A DNA stretch of 64,000 nt from Maniola hyperantus (GCF_902806685.2 NC_048541.1:15448662-15512661), one strand, 5' to 3'; counted from the stretch's first letter, positions 20,925-31,510 are shown. Numbers and translations: made by a program. Notes: a model not told the origin generated them from the sequence alone.

Positions 20925-21110
20925 CTTTTGTCAAAGTCAAGGTCAAGATCATTTATTCAATGTGGGTAACACTGTACACTTTTTGAATGTCAATAGTTGA
21001 ATTTAACAACTAAACAGAAGTTAGGTTATAATGATCATTATTTACGTGAACAAAATATTATATGTAAATTAGTTCATAGGCTAGATGGCAGAAGGAGTAA
21101 AGCTAGGCCA
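20925..21110 (-). mobile_element. Probable LINE 3' UTR with GACCTT-like tail
   Basis: AAAGTCAAGGTCAAGATCAT then TTATTCAATGTGGGTAAC, a style typical of lepidopteran LINE 3' ends on the minus strand. No coding signature seen. Confidence 0.4.
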
Positions 21111-22150
21111 TTGTATAATGGTGCTATAAGATAGAAAAAAACAATATAAAAAATAGACATAATATACTAGAATATTTTTGTAAGGTGCGAAACCAGAAGC
21201 TCATGAATGAGGTCCTATATAAAACAAGTCTGCAAGTCTTAGTGGAGGAAAGGAGGGTGGCGAGCGAAGCGAGCTGGTGTCCCCATAGCGTGACTAATAG
21301 GTGAAGGTGAATGGAGGGCTGACGAAACGAGTAGCACATGATCTTTAAATTAAATTCAGAATATAAATAGGCATGCTGACGCATATCACCTTTTCCTTGT
21401 TTACCTAAATCATATTTAGTTGCTGGGATAGGTATTGCCCCATTAGGGATATATTATTAGGGGTAGGTAGAGATATTATTAGGGGTAGGAATCACTAACA
21501 TAGTAATTTTGAATTTTGAAGAGAAATCCTATTGATACTGCCATACTAGCTTGTGGGTTTAGCCTAGGTGATTCTCTTGTCAAAAACCTAATCAAGGTTT
21601 AGTTATCACACCACAGTGCCATCTTTTCCTACTATATACTGCTATTTAGGTTTTAAAAGCCCCATCTTCTCCTTCATGTTGGCTGTATAGCGCGCAAATT
21701 GTCCTGGAATAGGGATCGATAAGTGAATTGGAGGCGCGATCTCTTTGGAAGAAGCGCCGCGTAAATCTTGGCGATGGAAAAATTTCGGAAATTGTCCCCG
21801 AGATTTATCGCCGAGCCGTGCCGTGGGTGAAATTGTTTTTTGATTTCACAACACCAGCAAGGGTGAAGACGGTGTTATTGTGGTGGAAAGTGTGTTTCGA
21901 AGGTGTTCTTTATTGAGGTTTGATGACGTAGAGGTAAGCACTGTGATTTAAATGGAAAGATCTGAGTTCAATTTGAGGGTCAATTTGGGAATGTATACTA
22001 TAAGCAGAGTCTGCTTATATCAGAAGTGGGATCAACATTAGAAATAAAGATTTCTCCTAATTTCTCAATCACTTAAGAAAGAAAGGAAGATAGAAAACTT
22101 TTATTTGATCACTACACTACAAATTACAATGAACACTACAATAAACCTAC
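21111..22150. other. Mostly single-copy stretch
   Basis: Imperfect repeat of ATATTATTAGGGGTAGG at 21445-21490. ORFs 21124-21384 (-) and 21728-21916 (+) have no recognisable domain. No gene supported. Confidence 0.35.
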
Positions 22151-23212
22151 AATAGGCTACTTGACAATTTTTTTAAGTTGGTCTTAAATGGTTAATATTT
22201 GTCCTATTATATCAAAAAAATTAACACTATATTTTTTTGCGCCCTAAAAACCGTAAAACTTTAATTTAAAAAAATATTTTTCTTAGACAGGTGAAAACAC
22301 TGTCGGCCATGTTTGGCCGATAGATTATCTGTGCTCTGACGTCATGCATTTGTAAACAACAGCATAACCACAGAGTACATTATATATACTGAGCATAACC
22401 TACCAAAGTTTAATAAACATGACTTCTATACTAGTTTACGTGAAAAATATAGTAATTATCGTTATTGTATCATCCGAGAATGTAAAAAACGCATCGATAA
22501 AGAACACAGGAAAGTTGTGGATTAGAGTGCCCAGTGAAATAAATATACGTAACACGCAAAGACTTGCTTAAAGGGATCCTATATGACTAACGACTTCAAC
22601 CCAAATTTATTTTTGCAAAGATCACTTTGTTGTAAGTCTTACTTAATAACTTATTCAATTTATAAAGAGAAAACGATATTTTTTTACGTTTACTATGAGT
22701 TTTTAGAAATATATAAAAACTAGCTTATGCTCGTGACTTCGCCCGCGTGGACTTCATAAATTTCAAACCTCCATTTAACCCACTCAGAGGTGGAATTTCA
22801 AAAAATCCTTTCCTAGTTGATACCTTCTCTTTACCTACAAAGAACACACTCACCAAATTTCATGTATCTAGGACCAGCTGTTTAGATGTTTAGGCTGTGC
22901 GTTGATATATAAGTTAGTCAGGACTCTAAATTTTATATATATGGATACTACGTTAGTCCCCGCGTGACATAGGAACACAGAACACATTTACTAATGACAT
23001 TTCTTTGTTTACATATTTAATGACGTCACATCATGGCTGACAGCGTTTTCTGCGTTTCAAATAAAAATAAAAATTGTATTTTTTTAAATTGGATTTATAT
23101 ATCCATCCTGCGTTTTTAATAATTGTTATTGATATATTTCGTTGTTTTAAGCAAAATACTATATAAATAATCATTTATTGGACGAAATTAGATATGAGTC
23201 AAGTAGCCTATT
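22151..23212 (+). mobile_element. TIR transposon relic with degraded THAP domain
   Basis: Ends AATAGGCTACTTGAC (22151-22165) and its exact complement (23198-23212). Looser inverted similarity extends about 230 bp inward, e.g. ACACTGTCGGCCATG against the complement of CATGGCTGACAGCG, each followed or preceded by TGACGTCA. Between 22463 and 22640, fragments read YCIIRECKK, then GKLWIRVPSEINIRNTQRLA, then QIYFCKDHF. The order C-x4-C, an RVP box and C-x2-H-F is the THAP zinc-finger pattern, broken by one frameshift and two stops. THAP domains occur in P-element-type transposases. An H-B/C Helitron sits inside. Confidence 0.65.
22720..22945 (-). mobile_element. Helitron-like element (H-B 3' end, H-C-like body)
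   Basis: CTAG at 22720, hairpin CGTGACTTCGCCCGCG, 5' end TCCATATATATAAAAT followed by T. Nested in the THAP relic. Confidence 0.8.
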
Positions 23213-23229
23213 ACTTAACGAAACTATGT

Positions 23230-23415
23230 TCACACTAATATTGTTAAGGCGAAAGTTTGTATGTGTGTGTGTGTGTGATGTGTGTGTGTGTTATTCTTTT
23301 ACGTATAAAACTACTCGACAGATTTAGCTGAAATTGGGAATGGAGATAGATTTTATACCCTGGCTATAAAACACATAGGCTACTCTTTATCCCGCATGCT
23401 TATATTTTTTCTTTA
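23230..23415 (+). mobile_element. H-F Helitron-like fragment
   Basis: TCACACTAATATTGTTAAGG, a GT-rich microsatellite, TTCTTTTACGTATAAAACTA and TACTCTTTATCCCGC. The 3' hairpin is lost. Confidence 0.65.
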
Positions 23416-23509
23416 TCTGCATGGACAGATGACATCAAACGAGTAGAAATGAGTAAGACAACGCAAGAAAATGGCGTGTGGAAGTCCCTACTAGATAGGT
23501 ACCTATGTC

Positions 23510-23656
23510 CAGTGGCGTGCACAGCTTTTGAAGCCAGGGTAGGCACTAGTTAAGTAGGAGCCTGTACACTGACAGGCTATAATGAAAAATATGCATTGAG
23601 CTATTGACAACTTGGGTCAGCAGTGCATTTATGCCTCTATGACCTGCACGCCACTG
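23510..23656. mobile_element. hAT-type MITE with 8-bp TSD
   Basis: 147 bp, TIR CAGTGGCGTGCA / TGCACGCCACTG, flanked by CCTATGTC at 23502-23509 and 23657-23664. An 8-bp TSD plus CAGTGGCG termini are the hAT superfamily hallmarks. No ORF belongs to it. Confidence 0.9.
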
Positions 23657-23664
23657 CCTATGTC

Positions 23665-24315
23665 CAACAGTGCACGTCTAACGTTTGAACTACTCAGCTA
23701 CCTAGGGACTAAGCATCCTCTATGGACTCCGGCCACACTAGTATATCTACTCGTGTGCTCCGGCTGTCGATGTAAGACTCGATATCGAATTTCGTTTAGC
23801 AAATCCATAAAATCTCGTGCTTGGGATACTGGCCTAAACGTTGAAACGTGTTACGCAATTTGATACGCAGCATCACTGACGTTTTTACACCCGTGATATT
23901 TTTGTAGAACGACAAGTGTGCCCCTTAATTACCCCTATTAAATGCACGATGGACCGACGAGAGATGAATGGATTCCCATTCAAAATATATACCCATCCCT
24001 TTTACACGGAAATACATTTTTCGTACACAGGACAGGGACAAATAGTTTTTTTTCGACTCTTAAGTGTATGCCGGAAGTACGTTAATATTATGGCGACGGT
24101 TCGTTAAATTTTTAATGTGTGTCTACTGTCTGCTTAATGAATGGATGTTCTTTTAAATTTCCATAATATGCATGTACGAGCGTTTAGTTCATTGCTGTAA
24201 TAGGAAACAAGAACTGTAGGGTTCATTTGGCACCTCTGTTTTGAACTTTAAATATCAAGTCAGTTTACCTTATACCGTAGTCAAGTCAAGTCAAGTTTAT
24301 AATTAAATTTAACTC
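23665..24315. other. Unassigned stretch
   Basis: Nothing recognised. ORFs 23612-23863 and 23916-24107 lack motifs. Confidence 0.3.
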
Positions 24316-24437
24316 ACACGTTTGCTCGTGATTTCGTCTGCGTGGATTTAGGTTTTTAAAAATCCCTTTGTCAAAATCAGTTTAACGAATGGGCCGTGAA
24401 AACAGACATACTTTCTCATTTATAAATTAGTATGTAT
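24316..24437 (-). mobile_element. H-A Helitron-like copy with internal deletion
   Basis: CTCGTGATTTCGTCTGCG hairpin, GGATTTAGGTTTTTAAAAAT, then a jump to CAAAATCAGTTTAACG and a decayed 5' end. Confidence 0.65.
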
Positions 24438-24454
24438 ATGGATTTAGATTTCAC

Positions 24455-24640
24455 AGCCTTGACTATTTTACAATTCGCACGCGGCAATAGCGGATTTGAG
24501 GCACTCAGCCGTCAGGGGAGTTCTCCAAGATTCGTTCCCTCAAAGCGGGCTTAATCCTCAAGACGAATATCTCGAAGCTAACGAACGAGCCGGAATAAAC
24601 GCGGGTTGAGAGAGAGAGAAAATGTGTAATTCTTTACCTA
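24455..24640. other. Single-copy island
   Basis: Non-repetitive, GC-richer segment ending in GAGAGAGAGA. Function unknown. Confidence 0.3.
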
Positions 24641-24750
24641 ATCCTTAGTTTAAGGGTCGTTTACAAATAATCGATATTCACAGTGGTAGATGCAATTCTT
24701 CTGCTATGATTTAATTGCAATCCCGTAAATAAATTAATCATTCATCAAAG

Positions 24751-24860
24751 AGGAGAACGCTCAGGCATGCTGGTTTCCTTTACCGTTATAGCAAGTGATA
24801 TTAATTGATAACCCGGACTTTCCTATGGGAGGTCGAAATTTTTAACTACTAGGTTTTGTC
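24751..24860 (-). mobile_element. S1 SINE fragment
   Basis: GAGAACGCTCAGGCATGC, then TTCCTTTACCGTTATAGCAA, then a degenerate head ending CTACTAGG. Confidence 0.6.
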
Positions 24861-24946
24861 AATTATTGCCGCTTTACGAACATCGAGACACGAGCATCAA
24901 CAACGAATAAAAAGGTAATGAACGAAGAGATAGAGAGCTTTTGACA

Positions 24947-24979
24947 TCACACTGATATTATAAAGGCTTACCTACAGTT

Positions 24980-25023
<44 letters not shown>

Positions 25024-25265
25024 CGCGTCTGTGTGTGCGCGTGTATGTGTGTGCATGTTTGTTACTCTTTCACGCAAAAACTACTGGTCGGATTCGGCTG
25101 AAATTTGAAATGGAAATAGCTTATACCCTAACTTATAGCGCATAAGGTACTTTTTATCCCGGTTTAAACAGTTTTCGCGGGTTTAAACAGTTCTCGCGGG
25201 GTTAAACAGTTCTCGCGGGTTTAAAAACCTATATCCACGCTGACAAAGTCGCGGGTATAATTTAG
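24947..25265 (+). mobile_element. H-F Helitron-like element with GT microsatellite
   Basis: Starts TCACACTGATATTATAAAGG after A. Ends with a hairpin (CCACGCTGACAAAGTCGCGG) and TTAG before T. It contains a (GT)n tract at about 24984-25020 and three imperfect copies of GTTTAAACAGTTCTCGCGG at 25165-25224. Confidence 0.78.
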
Positions 25266-26600
25266 TTAAACAATACAATAAGGTCTATCTTTATTATTAT
25301 AATCAAAAGAATAAAGTAATTTGGTAAAACATAATAAAAATAATTCTTTTCATCGCATTTTGGACTAAAAAGTAATTCTATAATTTCCTTCGTAGGTGAA
25401 TCAGCGGTATATGCATATTAAATGAAGGACCCTTTTCCACCGCTCGCGTCTTACCGCAAAGTCCCCACCCTGTTACATGTTTCCACTCGTTATTCCCAAT
25501 ACCTTTATACGACAGTCTCGAGATACAAAGCCGAAACCTGCTTAGTTTGCTCGAAAGCACAAAGGAAGCCCCATCAGTACTCGGCAAACCCGAAAAAGTC
25601 CGAGCCCTTTGAGGATCCAAGCCTTTAATACTAATTGAATCATAATTTCGACGACAAAAAAGTTTCTTTTTATGTACATCTTTTGGCCTCGCGAAACTCA
25701 AAGGCCCGAGGAATAGGTACGGGGGAAATAATCTCAAAATTTTGTAAAGTCCGCAGAAAAGAAGTCCAAATCGGGATTATAAAATGTATTAAGTTTCCTA
25801 CGTCTCCGTGTTGCTCTTCGTTAAATTATTTCGATGTTTGCTTCGGTTTTTCTTATATTTTTCTTGTATCGTTTCGTTGAAACTAAATACAATTTATTGT
25901 GATAGGTAGCTTCATCATCATTAGTAGGTATTTTTAATTTTCAAAGTAAGATAACTATACAAAGTGGGGTATCATATGAAAGAGCTTTACCTGTACATTT
26001 GCTATAGGTATTTCTGATCAAAATATAACAAATACAACAAGAGCCAAGACAATGTTAAAAACATTATTATAACAAACATTATGCTTGTAAATTAACATCA
26101 AACAAGTGATATAATGGATGAATTTCGTCCATGTAAAAGTAAAAAAAAATATGCCACTTTAAGTGAAATTACCAAGTCCAATTATTATTTACCATAAAAG
26201 TGAAAAACCATAAGATTGAAAAGCATTTATTCAAAGTTACGTAAATATATTTTTTTTATGTTGGAATAAGAAAATATTCAGGTGACATATGCCTGTCTCT
26301 TCCAGATAAGCTGACAGGTTCGGGACTTGAGAGGAACTCGGTGACGGAGGCCTCTCCAAGCGAGCCCGTAATGGATTTTTATCTCCATGGAAATTTAATA
26401 GGAAATCCAACCGAGACCCGGTTTTAATTTGCCTGCTAGGACTGTATAATCGGCCGAGATTTCATTGAATGCAATTAAATTGGAATTCAGGCGGTGCATT
26501 GCGCCCTCGGATGCAGTCGATCGTGGATCGATTAGTATTAATGGATCGTTGTACAACCACTAGGAATCTAAATTGGTTGGAATTTTTCTCAACTACGTAA
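25266..26600. other. Largely single-copy stretch
   Basis: Contains the longest open frame of the window (25378-25737, minus, 119 codons), which has no recognisable domain or splice context. 26285-26545 is GC-richer and non-repetitive. Around 25925-26010 a decayed GGTTCCGTA-repeat piece (TACAAAGTGGGGTATCATAT) is visible. Confidence 0.35.
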
Positions 26601-26751
26601 GGTCGCGATTACTTCTGTATGTTTTACTCACGTAAGTAGCTTACGTAATTAATTGATAACTTTACTAAGGTAAATGACACTTTGGAGAGTTTACATTAGT
26701 AAAGTCGTAAGCTACTTACATAAGTAAAACTTACAGGTGTAATTGCAGCCT
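26601..26751. mobile_element. Foldback MITE
   Basis: Arms of about 70 bp, imperfect complements: GTAAGTAGCTTACG near 26631-26644 pairs with CGTAAGCTACTTAC near 26706-26719. Short spacer, no ORF. Confidence 0.75.
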
Positions 26752-26924
26752 ATTGGTACCAGTGAGTACTAGCGACAGCTCAAATAAGTCGATTGCTATT
26801 GTTAAACAACGTTGACTCAAGTTCGTGGCTGGATTGGGAATTTCGAGGTCTGAATTTGACCTTTTCGTTGCCTTCGAATTTTCTTGTTTCCTCATGCACA
26901 GGGAGCCTTACGAAAACTCATAGT

Positions 26925-26934
26925 CATCATCATT

Positions 26935-26971
<37 letters not shown>

Positions 26972-27295
26972 ACAACCAATAGACGTCCACTGCTGGACAT
27001 AGGTCTCTTGTAGGAACTTCTACACGCCATGGTCTTGCGCCTCCTGGATCCAGCGGGAGCCGCTGGATCCAGGAGGCGACTCGTCTGATGTCGTCCGTCC
27101 ACCTAGTGGGGGGTCTTCCAACGCTGCGTCTTCCGGTGCGAGGTCGCCATTCCAGCACCTTGGGACCCCAACGTTTATCGGTTGTACGAACTATGTGCCC
27201 TGCCCATTGCAATTTCAGCTTCGCAACCCGTTGAGCTATGTCGGTTACTCTAGTTCTCCTACGGATCTCCTCATTTCTGATTTGATCTCATAAAT
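26925..27295 (-). mobile_element. RTE-like LINE 3' end with 13-bp TSD
   Basis: GAAAACTCATAGT flanks it at 26912-26924 and 27296-27308. The (ATC)n at the left is the minus-strand (GAT)n tail. The frame gives MQWAGHIVRTTDKRWG then VLEWRPRTGRRSVGRPPTRW, the RTE-type ORF2 C terminus, ending near PAVDVYW. A local inverted duplication (27038-27078) replaces part of the last coding stretch. Confidence 0.88.
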
Positions 27296-27308
27296 GAAAA
27301 CTCATAGT

Positions 27309-28895
27309 AGCTTAAGCGAAAGCTAAATGGCTTGCCAATACGATACTACGGTACAGAGGTAATTATACCGAGGCAAAGTGTACCGACTATAAATTTGTAT
27401 AAAGTTCCAAAGTTACATTTTACACGGGAATTAGAGACAGGAACGACCTTGGAAATTGGAACAACTATCCAACGTGTAGCAGAAGGCAAACTATGCAGCT
27501 TGAGAGCCAGTGGGAGAATTTGGAGAGGTGCTTAATAAACCTTTGTCATAATCGTCTCTGTATTTTGAACTGCTACTTTAATAAAAGTCATCATCATGCC
27601 TTCTTCGAGACGAAGTTTGGAGGTCATCATGCAAAAAGCTTATCTATTTAAAGCCGCCTCTTTTAACTTTGAGGTAACTAAGCCCTATGATAAAAGTACT
27701 ATTCTCTAAGTAAAACAAAGAAAATTTGCACGTCGGCTGCACCCTTGAGCAGTCGAGCTGTTTCTTGGGTTTCTAATGAATAAAGTTATAGCAGTATTTA
27801 GATCTAACCATTTTACTTTTGCACTGCAAAATATTTATATCAATCGGTTTATTCGTTTGTCCATGATGCACTTAAGTGACTGTAACAACTTACAGTTTAG
27901 TTTAAACCACTCGTTTTAGAACTAATTTCTCGTGAGGTTTTCTTCCATAAACTAGGATCTCTTTTAAAATAAAGCCAAGGTGAGTCAAAATTTTAACTCC
28001 CTTATCACAAAAACTCTAGATGTGGTTTATCCGAATATCCCATACAAGACACGTGTTTAACGTCAGTTTAATCCGCGCCTAAGGTAGGGTGAACTATAGT
28101 GAGGGAACTCTTGGTTTGATCCTGAATCGACGATATGTCAAATATTAAGCTATGGTATCGTAAAATCAAAGAAAAATAGGACTACTTTAGGGCTACCTGC
28201 GTCAAACGTACTAATATTTTGCCAGTAATATCGAAGCCTCGAAATTTTGTTGGAAGCACTAACTAACTGTCGTGCACTGCGCCTAAGGTTTTTGTAGAGA
28301 CCAGCTTTATCAAGCTCTTGCTCTAAATTTTCCACCAGCTCTCGGGCAGGTGGCTGTAACTCGTCCCGCAAATATTACGAACGAACATTTTCGAACCCGA
28401 ATGTTTTCGATGTTTTCCCGGTGGTCCCGAAAACTTTTCCGAAAACCGAGACCCCGTGTTTGTTTACTCACAGTTTTTGGGCCCCAATTTAAACTATCAC
28501 TCATTGATATACGAATTCAAAGATTTATACCAGTTCTTATTTATAGTGCTGTAATAATGTCACAAAATGTAGTTTCTTTTTACTTACGTAACGACTGCAA
28601 CAATATTTGGTTTGTTCTTCTAATTCTTCACCGAAAACAACAAAAGTCATAAATTTTCAAACGTAGAAATAATTTTATCACTGCTTCGCAATTTTTAGCG
28701 TCGGCTGCCAGACCAGAAGGCTCAAGAAGGGTGCTGCGAATCTCTTGGTATGTATAACTCCAAATCAACAAAAAAACTCTGACACGTATGTTTTTGATAA
28801 TATAAATGCCAAACTTTAACGGATGGTGGAAGTATTTCCCAATTTAGTGCTAATCTTAAATATTGCACTTTAAAAAAAAATCACAGTATATCTTT
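27309..28895. other. Unassigned, mostly single-copy
   Basis: TTTGATCCTGAATCGACGAT at about 28111 recurs inverted near 6818-6837. ORFs at 28150-28652 have no motif. No gene supported. Confidence 0.3.
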
Positions 28896-29037
28896 GAGCT
28901 GTGATAGCCTAGCCTATGTTCTCAGAGGTGTGTGAAGTCTACCAATGTACACTTGGCCAGCGCGGTGGATACCCTCAGCTCTAAGTAATTCTGAGTAGTG
29001 AACCGGCGATGGGTTGCTCACTTGCTCGTGATGATGA
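28896..29037 (+). mobile_element. S1 SINE with internal deletion
   Basis: The head GCTGTGATAGCCTAG joins directly to ATGTTCTCAGAGGTGTGTG. Ends GATGATGAG. Confidence 0.72.
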
Positions 29038-29847
29038 GTAATTTAATTGTTATAGATTTTAGGTACGCAAAGAATGTCTTAGTTTAAGTTTTACTATTTA
29101 GAAGTTCTAGTTAAGCATGTTGAGTTAGCCTGTAAGTGAGTATACATTGATAGTCCTAAGTTTATATAAGTCGTCATAATTAGTTTTCTTTGTATACCGT
29201 TGGCTTCCTATTAAATAAAATAAAATAAAATAAAATTTTTTTTCGGGTTTTGTATATCAATGGTCCCAATTTAAACTATCGTTGCTTTTATTTCTCGTTT
29301 AGTGCGACGTTTGTCGTGCCGCGGTCTGTCCGCCCTAAACCTTTGTTTGGGCGGAAATTCGCTCGGACAATGTTTTGCTTCTCCCAGAAATTCGGGGGAT
29401 AATTTGTCGAGGGCATAATGGGAGTGGTGTTTAATCTTTAATTTGGGTTGTCCTACATCCGTGGGCTTCATTTTGCCTCGTGTGAGTTAATTTGAGTAAG
29501 TGGTGCGATAAGGCTGCCCTGTAATTAATATTAGTCAACCCATATTCGCCCTGTTTCTTATTAGTTCTAGTTTACAACTGGTTAAATAAACCGCATTTAC
29601 AATGTGGTTTGGGGAATAGTATTTTCGAAACAGTTTTTACTATGTGGGTTAAACAGGCTTCAATAAATTTTAATTGTCGATGGATTATCATATCGTAGAA
29701 AGTAAAGGTACAAGTCTGAGATGGGCTGCAGACTGCAAACTGCAACCGCAAACTGCAAGTGCCACCACTGGTTTCTATGAAATTGACACTATATCTGTAT
29801 GAAATTGATTATAAGCGCGGTAACATTGTGGCCTGCAGGCGTAGAGA
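29038..29847. other. Single-copy flank of the exon array
   Basis: AAATAAAATAAAATAAAAT tract near 29213-29235. 29280-29480 is GC-richer and non-repetitive. No ORF is convincing. Confidence 0.35.
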
Positions 29848-29885
29848 CGCTCGCGAGCGGCAGGTCTGAGGTGGTGAGCGTGGCA

Positions 29886-30025
29886 TCAGAGGCAGAGGTC
29901 GGGATAGTGGTGGAGCCGAAGGACAAACCTTATAGCGTAGGACGTTGTCAGAGGCAGAGGTGGGGATAGTGGAGGAGCCGAAGGACGAACCTTATAGCGT
30001 AGGACGTTGTCAGAGGCAGAGGGTG
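29886..30025. repeat. 62-bp subrepeat, about two units
   Basis: TCAGAGGCAGAGG starts recur at 29886, 29948 and 30010 with CCTTATAGCGTAGGACGTTG between them. Derived from the exon-cassette sequence. Confidence 0.8.
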
Positions 30026-30054
30026 CGCGTGGTGGGGGAGTCGGAGAGACAATC

Positions 30055-30786
30055 CCTACAGAACAGTGGCAGAAATGGGTCTACTTGAGGTGACTCACCG
30101 TTCTGAACCAGCAGCGTAGAGTCCCTCGCGAGCGGCAGCTCAGAGTCGGTGAGCGTGGCGTCGGAGGCGTTGTCAGAGGCAGAGGTGGGGGTGGTGGGAG
30201 TGGTGGGGGAGTCGGAGAGACAATCCCTACAGAACAGTAGCAGAAGAAGAGTTTACTTGAGGTGACTCACCGTTCTGAACCAGCAGCGTAGAGTCCCTCG
30301 CGAGCGGCAGCTCAGAGTCGGTGAGCGTGGCGTCGGAGGCGTTGTCAGAGGCAGAGGTGGGGGTGGTGGGAGTGGTGGGGGAGTCGGAGAGACAATCCCT
30401 ACAGAACAGTAGCAGAAGAAGAGTTTACTTGAGGTGACTCACCGTTCTGAACCAGCAGCGTAGAGTCCCTCGCGAGCGGCAGCTCAGAGTCGGTGAGCGT
30501 GGCGTCGGAGGCGTTGTCAGAGGCAGAGGTGGGGGTGGTGGGAGTGGTGGGGGAGTCGGAGAGACAATCCCTACAGAACAGTAGCAGAAGAAGAGTTTAC
30601 TTGAGGTGACTCACCGTTCTGAACCAGCAGCGTAGAGTCCCTCGCGAGCGGCAGCTCAGAGTCGGTGAGCGTGGCGTCGGAGGCGTTGTCAGAGGCAGAG
30701 GTGGGGGTGGTGGGAGTGGTGGGGGAGTCGGAGAGACAATCCCTACAGAACAGTAGCAGAAGAAGAGTTTACTTGAGGTGACTCAC
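30055..30786 (-). repeat. 172-bp tandem array of exon + 44-bp intron
   Basis: Units start every 172 bp (TGACTCACCG at 30091, 30263, 30435, 30607, 30779). On the minus strand each carries an acceptor (CTGCTACTGTTCTGTAG), a 128-nt exon-like block and a donor (CAGAACG|GTGAGTCAC), spaced by a 44-bp intron-like segment. The blocks are 30615-30742, 30443-30570, 30271-30398 and 30099-30226, and the complete units look identical by eye. A 128-nt block is not a multiple of 3: joined to the 198-nt exon the first stays open and a second would meet a stop. The leftmost copy (from 30055 down) is diverged. Confidence 0.88.
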
Positions 30787-30984
30787 CGTTCTGAACCAGC
30801 AGCGTAGAGTCCCTCGCGAGCGGCAGCTCAGAGTCGGTGAGCGTGGCGTCGGAGGCGTTGTCAGAGGCAGAGGTGGGGGTGGTGGGCGCGGTGGGGGAGT
30901 CGGAGAGGCCGCGGCGCGTGCGCCGGCGCCCGCTGCCGCTGCTCGAACCGCTGCCCGAGCCGTACGGGTGGAGGCGGCCCAGGC
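30787..30984 (-). CDS. Exon of an unidentified host gene
   Basis: A 198-nt GC-rich exon in AT-rich surroundings. Minus-strand acceptor TGTTTTTGTTTGGCAG precedes 30984, and donor AACG|GTGAGT follows 30787. The phase is 1 to 1, so the exon is symmetric (66 codons). It encodes a low-complexity polar segment: GRLHPYGSGSGSSSGSG, then a basic RRRTRR cluster, then SDSPTAPTTPTSASDNASD and an acidic, hydrophobic end (SELPLARDSTLLVQNG). No domain is recognised; it looks like a disordered linker. If the donor is not used, the frame reads on 16 codons to a TAG at 30743. Upstream exons would lie to the right, outside what I can identify. Its 3' two-thirds is what the adjacent tandem array repeats. Confidence 0.6.
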
Positions 30985-31020
30985 CTGCCAAACAAAAACA
31001 CCAGTTCAGATTCAACTGCA

Positions 31021-31237
31021 TCCATACTAATATTATAAATGCGAAAGTGTGTCTATCTGTCTGTCTGCTAGCTTTTCACGGCTCAACCGTTCAACTGATT
31101 TTGACGAAATTAGGTATAGAGGTAGCTTGCAACCCGGGGAAGGACATAGGCTACTTTTTATCCCGGAAAAATTAAGATTTCCCACCGGATTTTTAAGAAC
31201 CTAAATCCACGCGTACGAAGTCGCGCGCATCAGCTAG
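31021..31237 (+). mobile_element. H-A Helitron-like element, complete
   Basis: TCCATACTAATATTATAAAT after A to ATCAGCTAG before T. Inserted about 37 bp upstream of the exon acceptor, i.e. inside the intron next to its polypyrimidine tract. Confidence 0.87.
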
Positions 31238-31271
31238 TTATCCATCCAATAAACAACAAAATTATTAAGAA

Positions 31272-31510
31272 CTAGATGATGCCCGCAACTTCGTCTGCGT
31301 GAATTTAGGTTGTTAAAAATCCCGTGGGAACTCTTTGATTTCCCGCGATAAAATGCTCTATGTCTGCTAGCTTTTCACGGCCCAATAGTTTAACCGATTT
31401 TGATGAAATTTGTTACAGACTTAGCTTACATCCCGGGAAAGAAGATAGGCTTTTTAACCCGGAAAATTAAAGAGTTCCCACGGGACTTTTGAAAAACCTA
31501 GATCACCTAG
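31272..31510. mobile_element. Two H-A 3' halves fused head to head
   Basis: 31272-31363 reads minus (CTAG, hairpin, GGATTTAGG-like block). 31364-31510 reads plus (CTGCTAGCTTTTCACGG to ACCTAG). Both outer ends are 3' termini. The right one has lost its hairpin. Confidence 0.78.

Noticed and set aside
25378..25737. Longest open frame (119 codons, minus strand) as a gene
   Set aside because: No recognised domain, signal peptide or splice context, and a second open frame overlaps on the other strand. A frame this length is plausible by chance in 64 kb.
26793..27002. Histidine-rich protein (poly-H tract)
   Set aside because: The histidine run is the (ATC)n tail of the RTE insertion read in another frame.
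30837..31175. Plus-strand 112-codon ORF
   Set aside because: Shadow of the minus-strand exon that runs on into the H-A element; no coding signal of its own.
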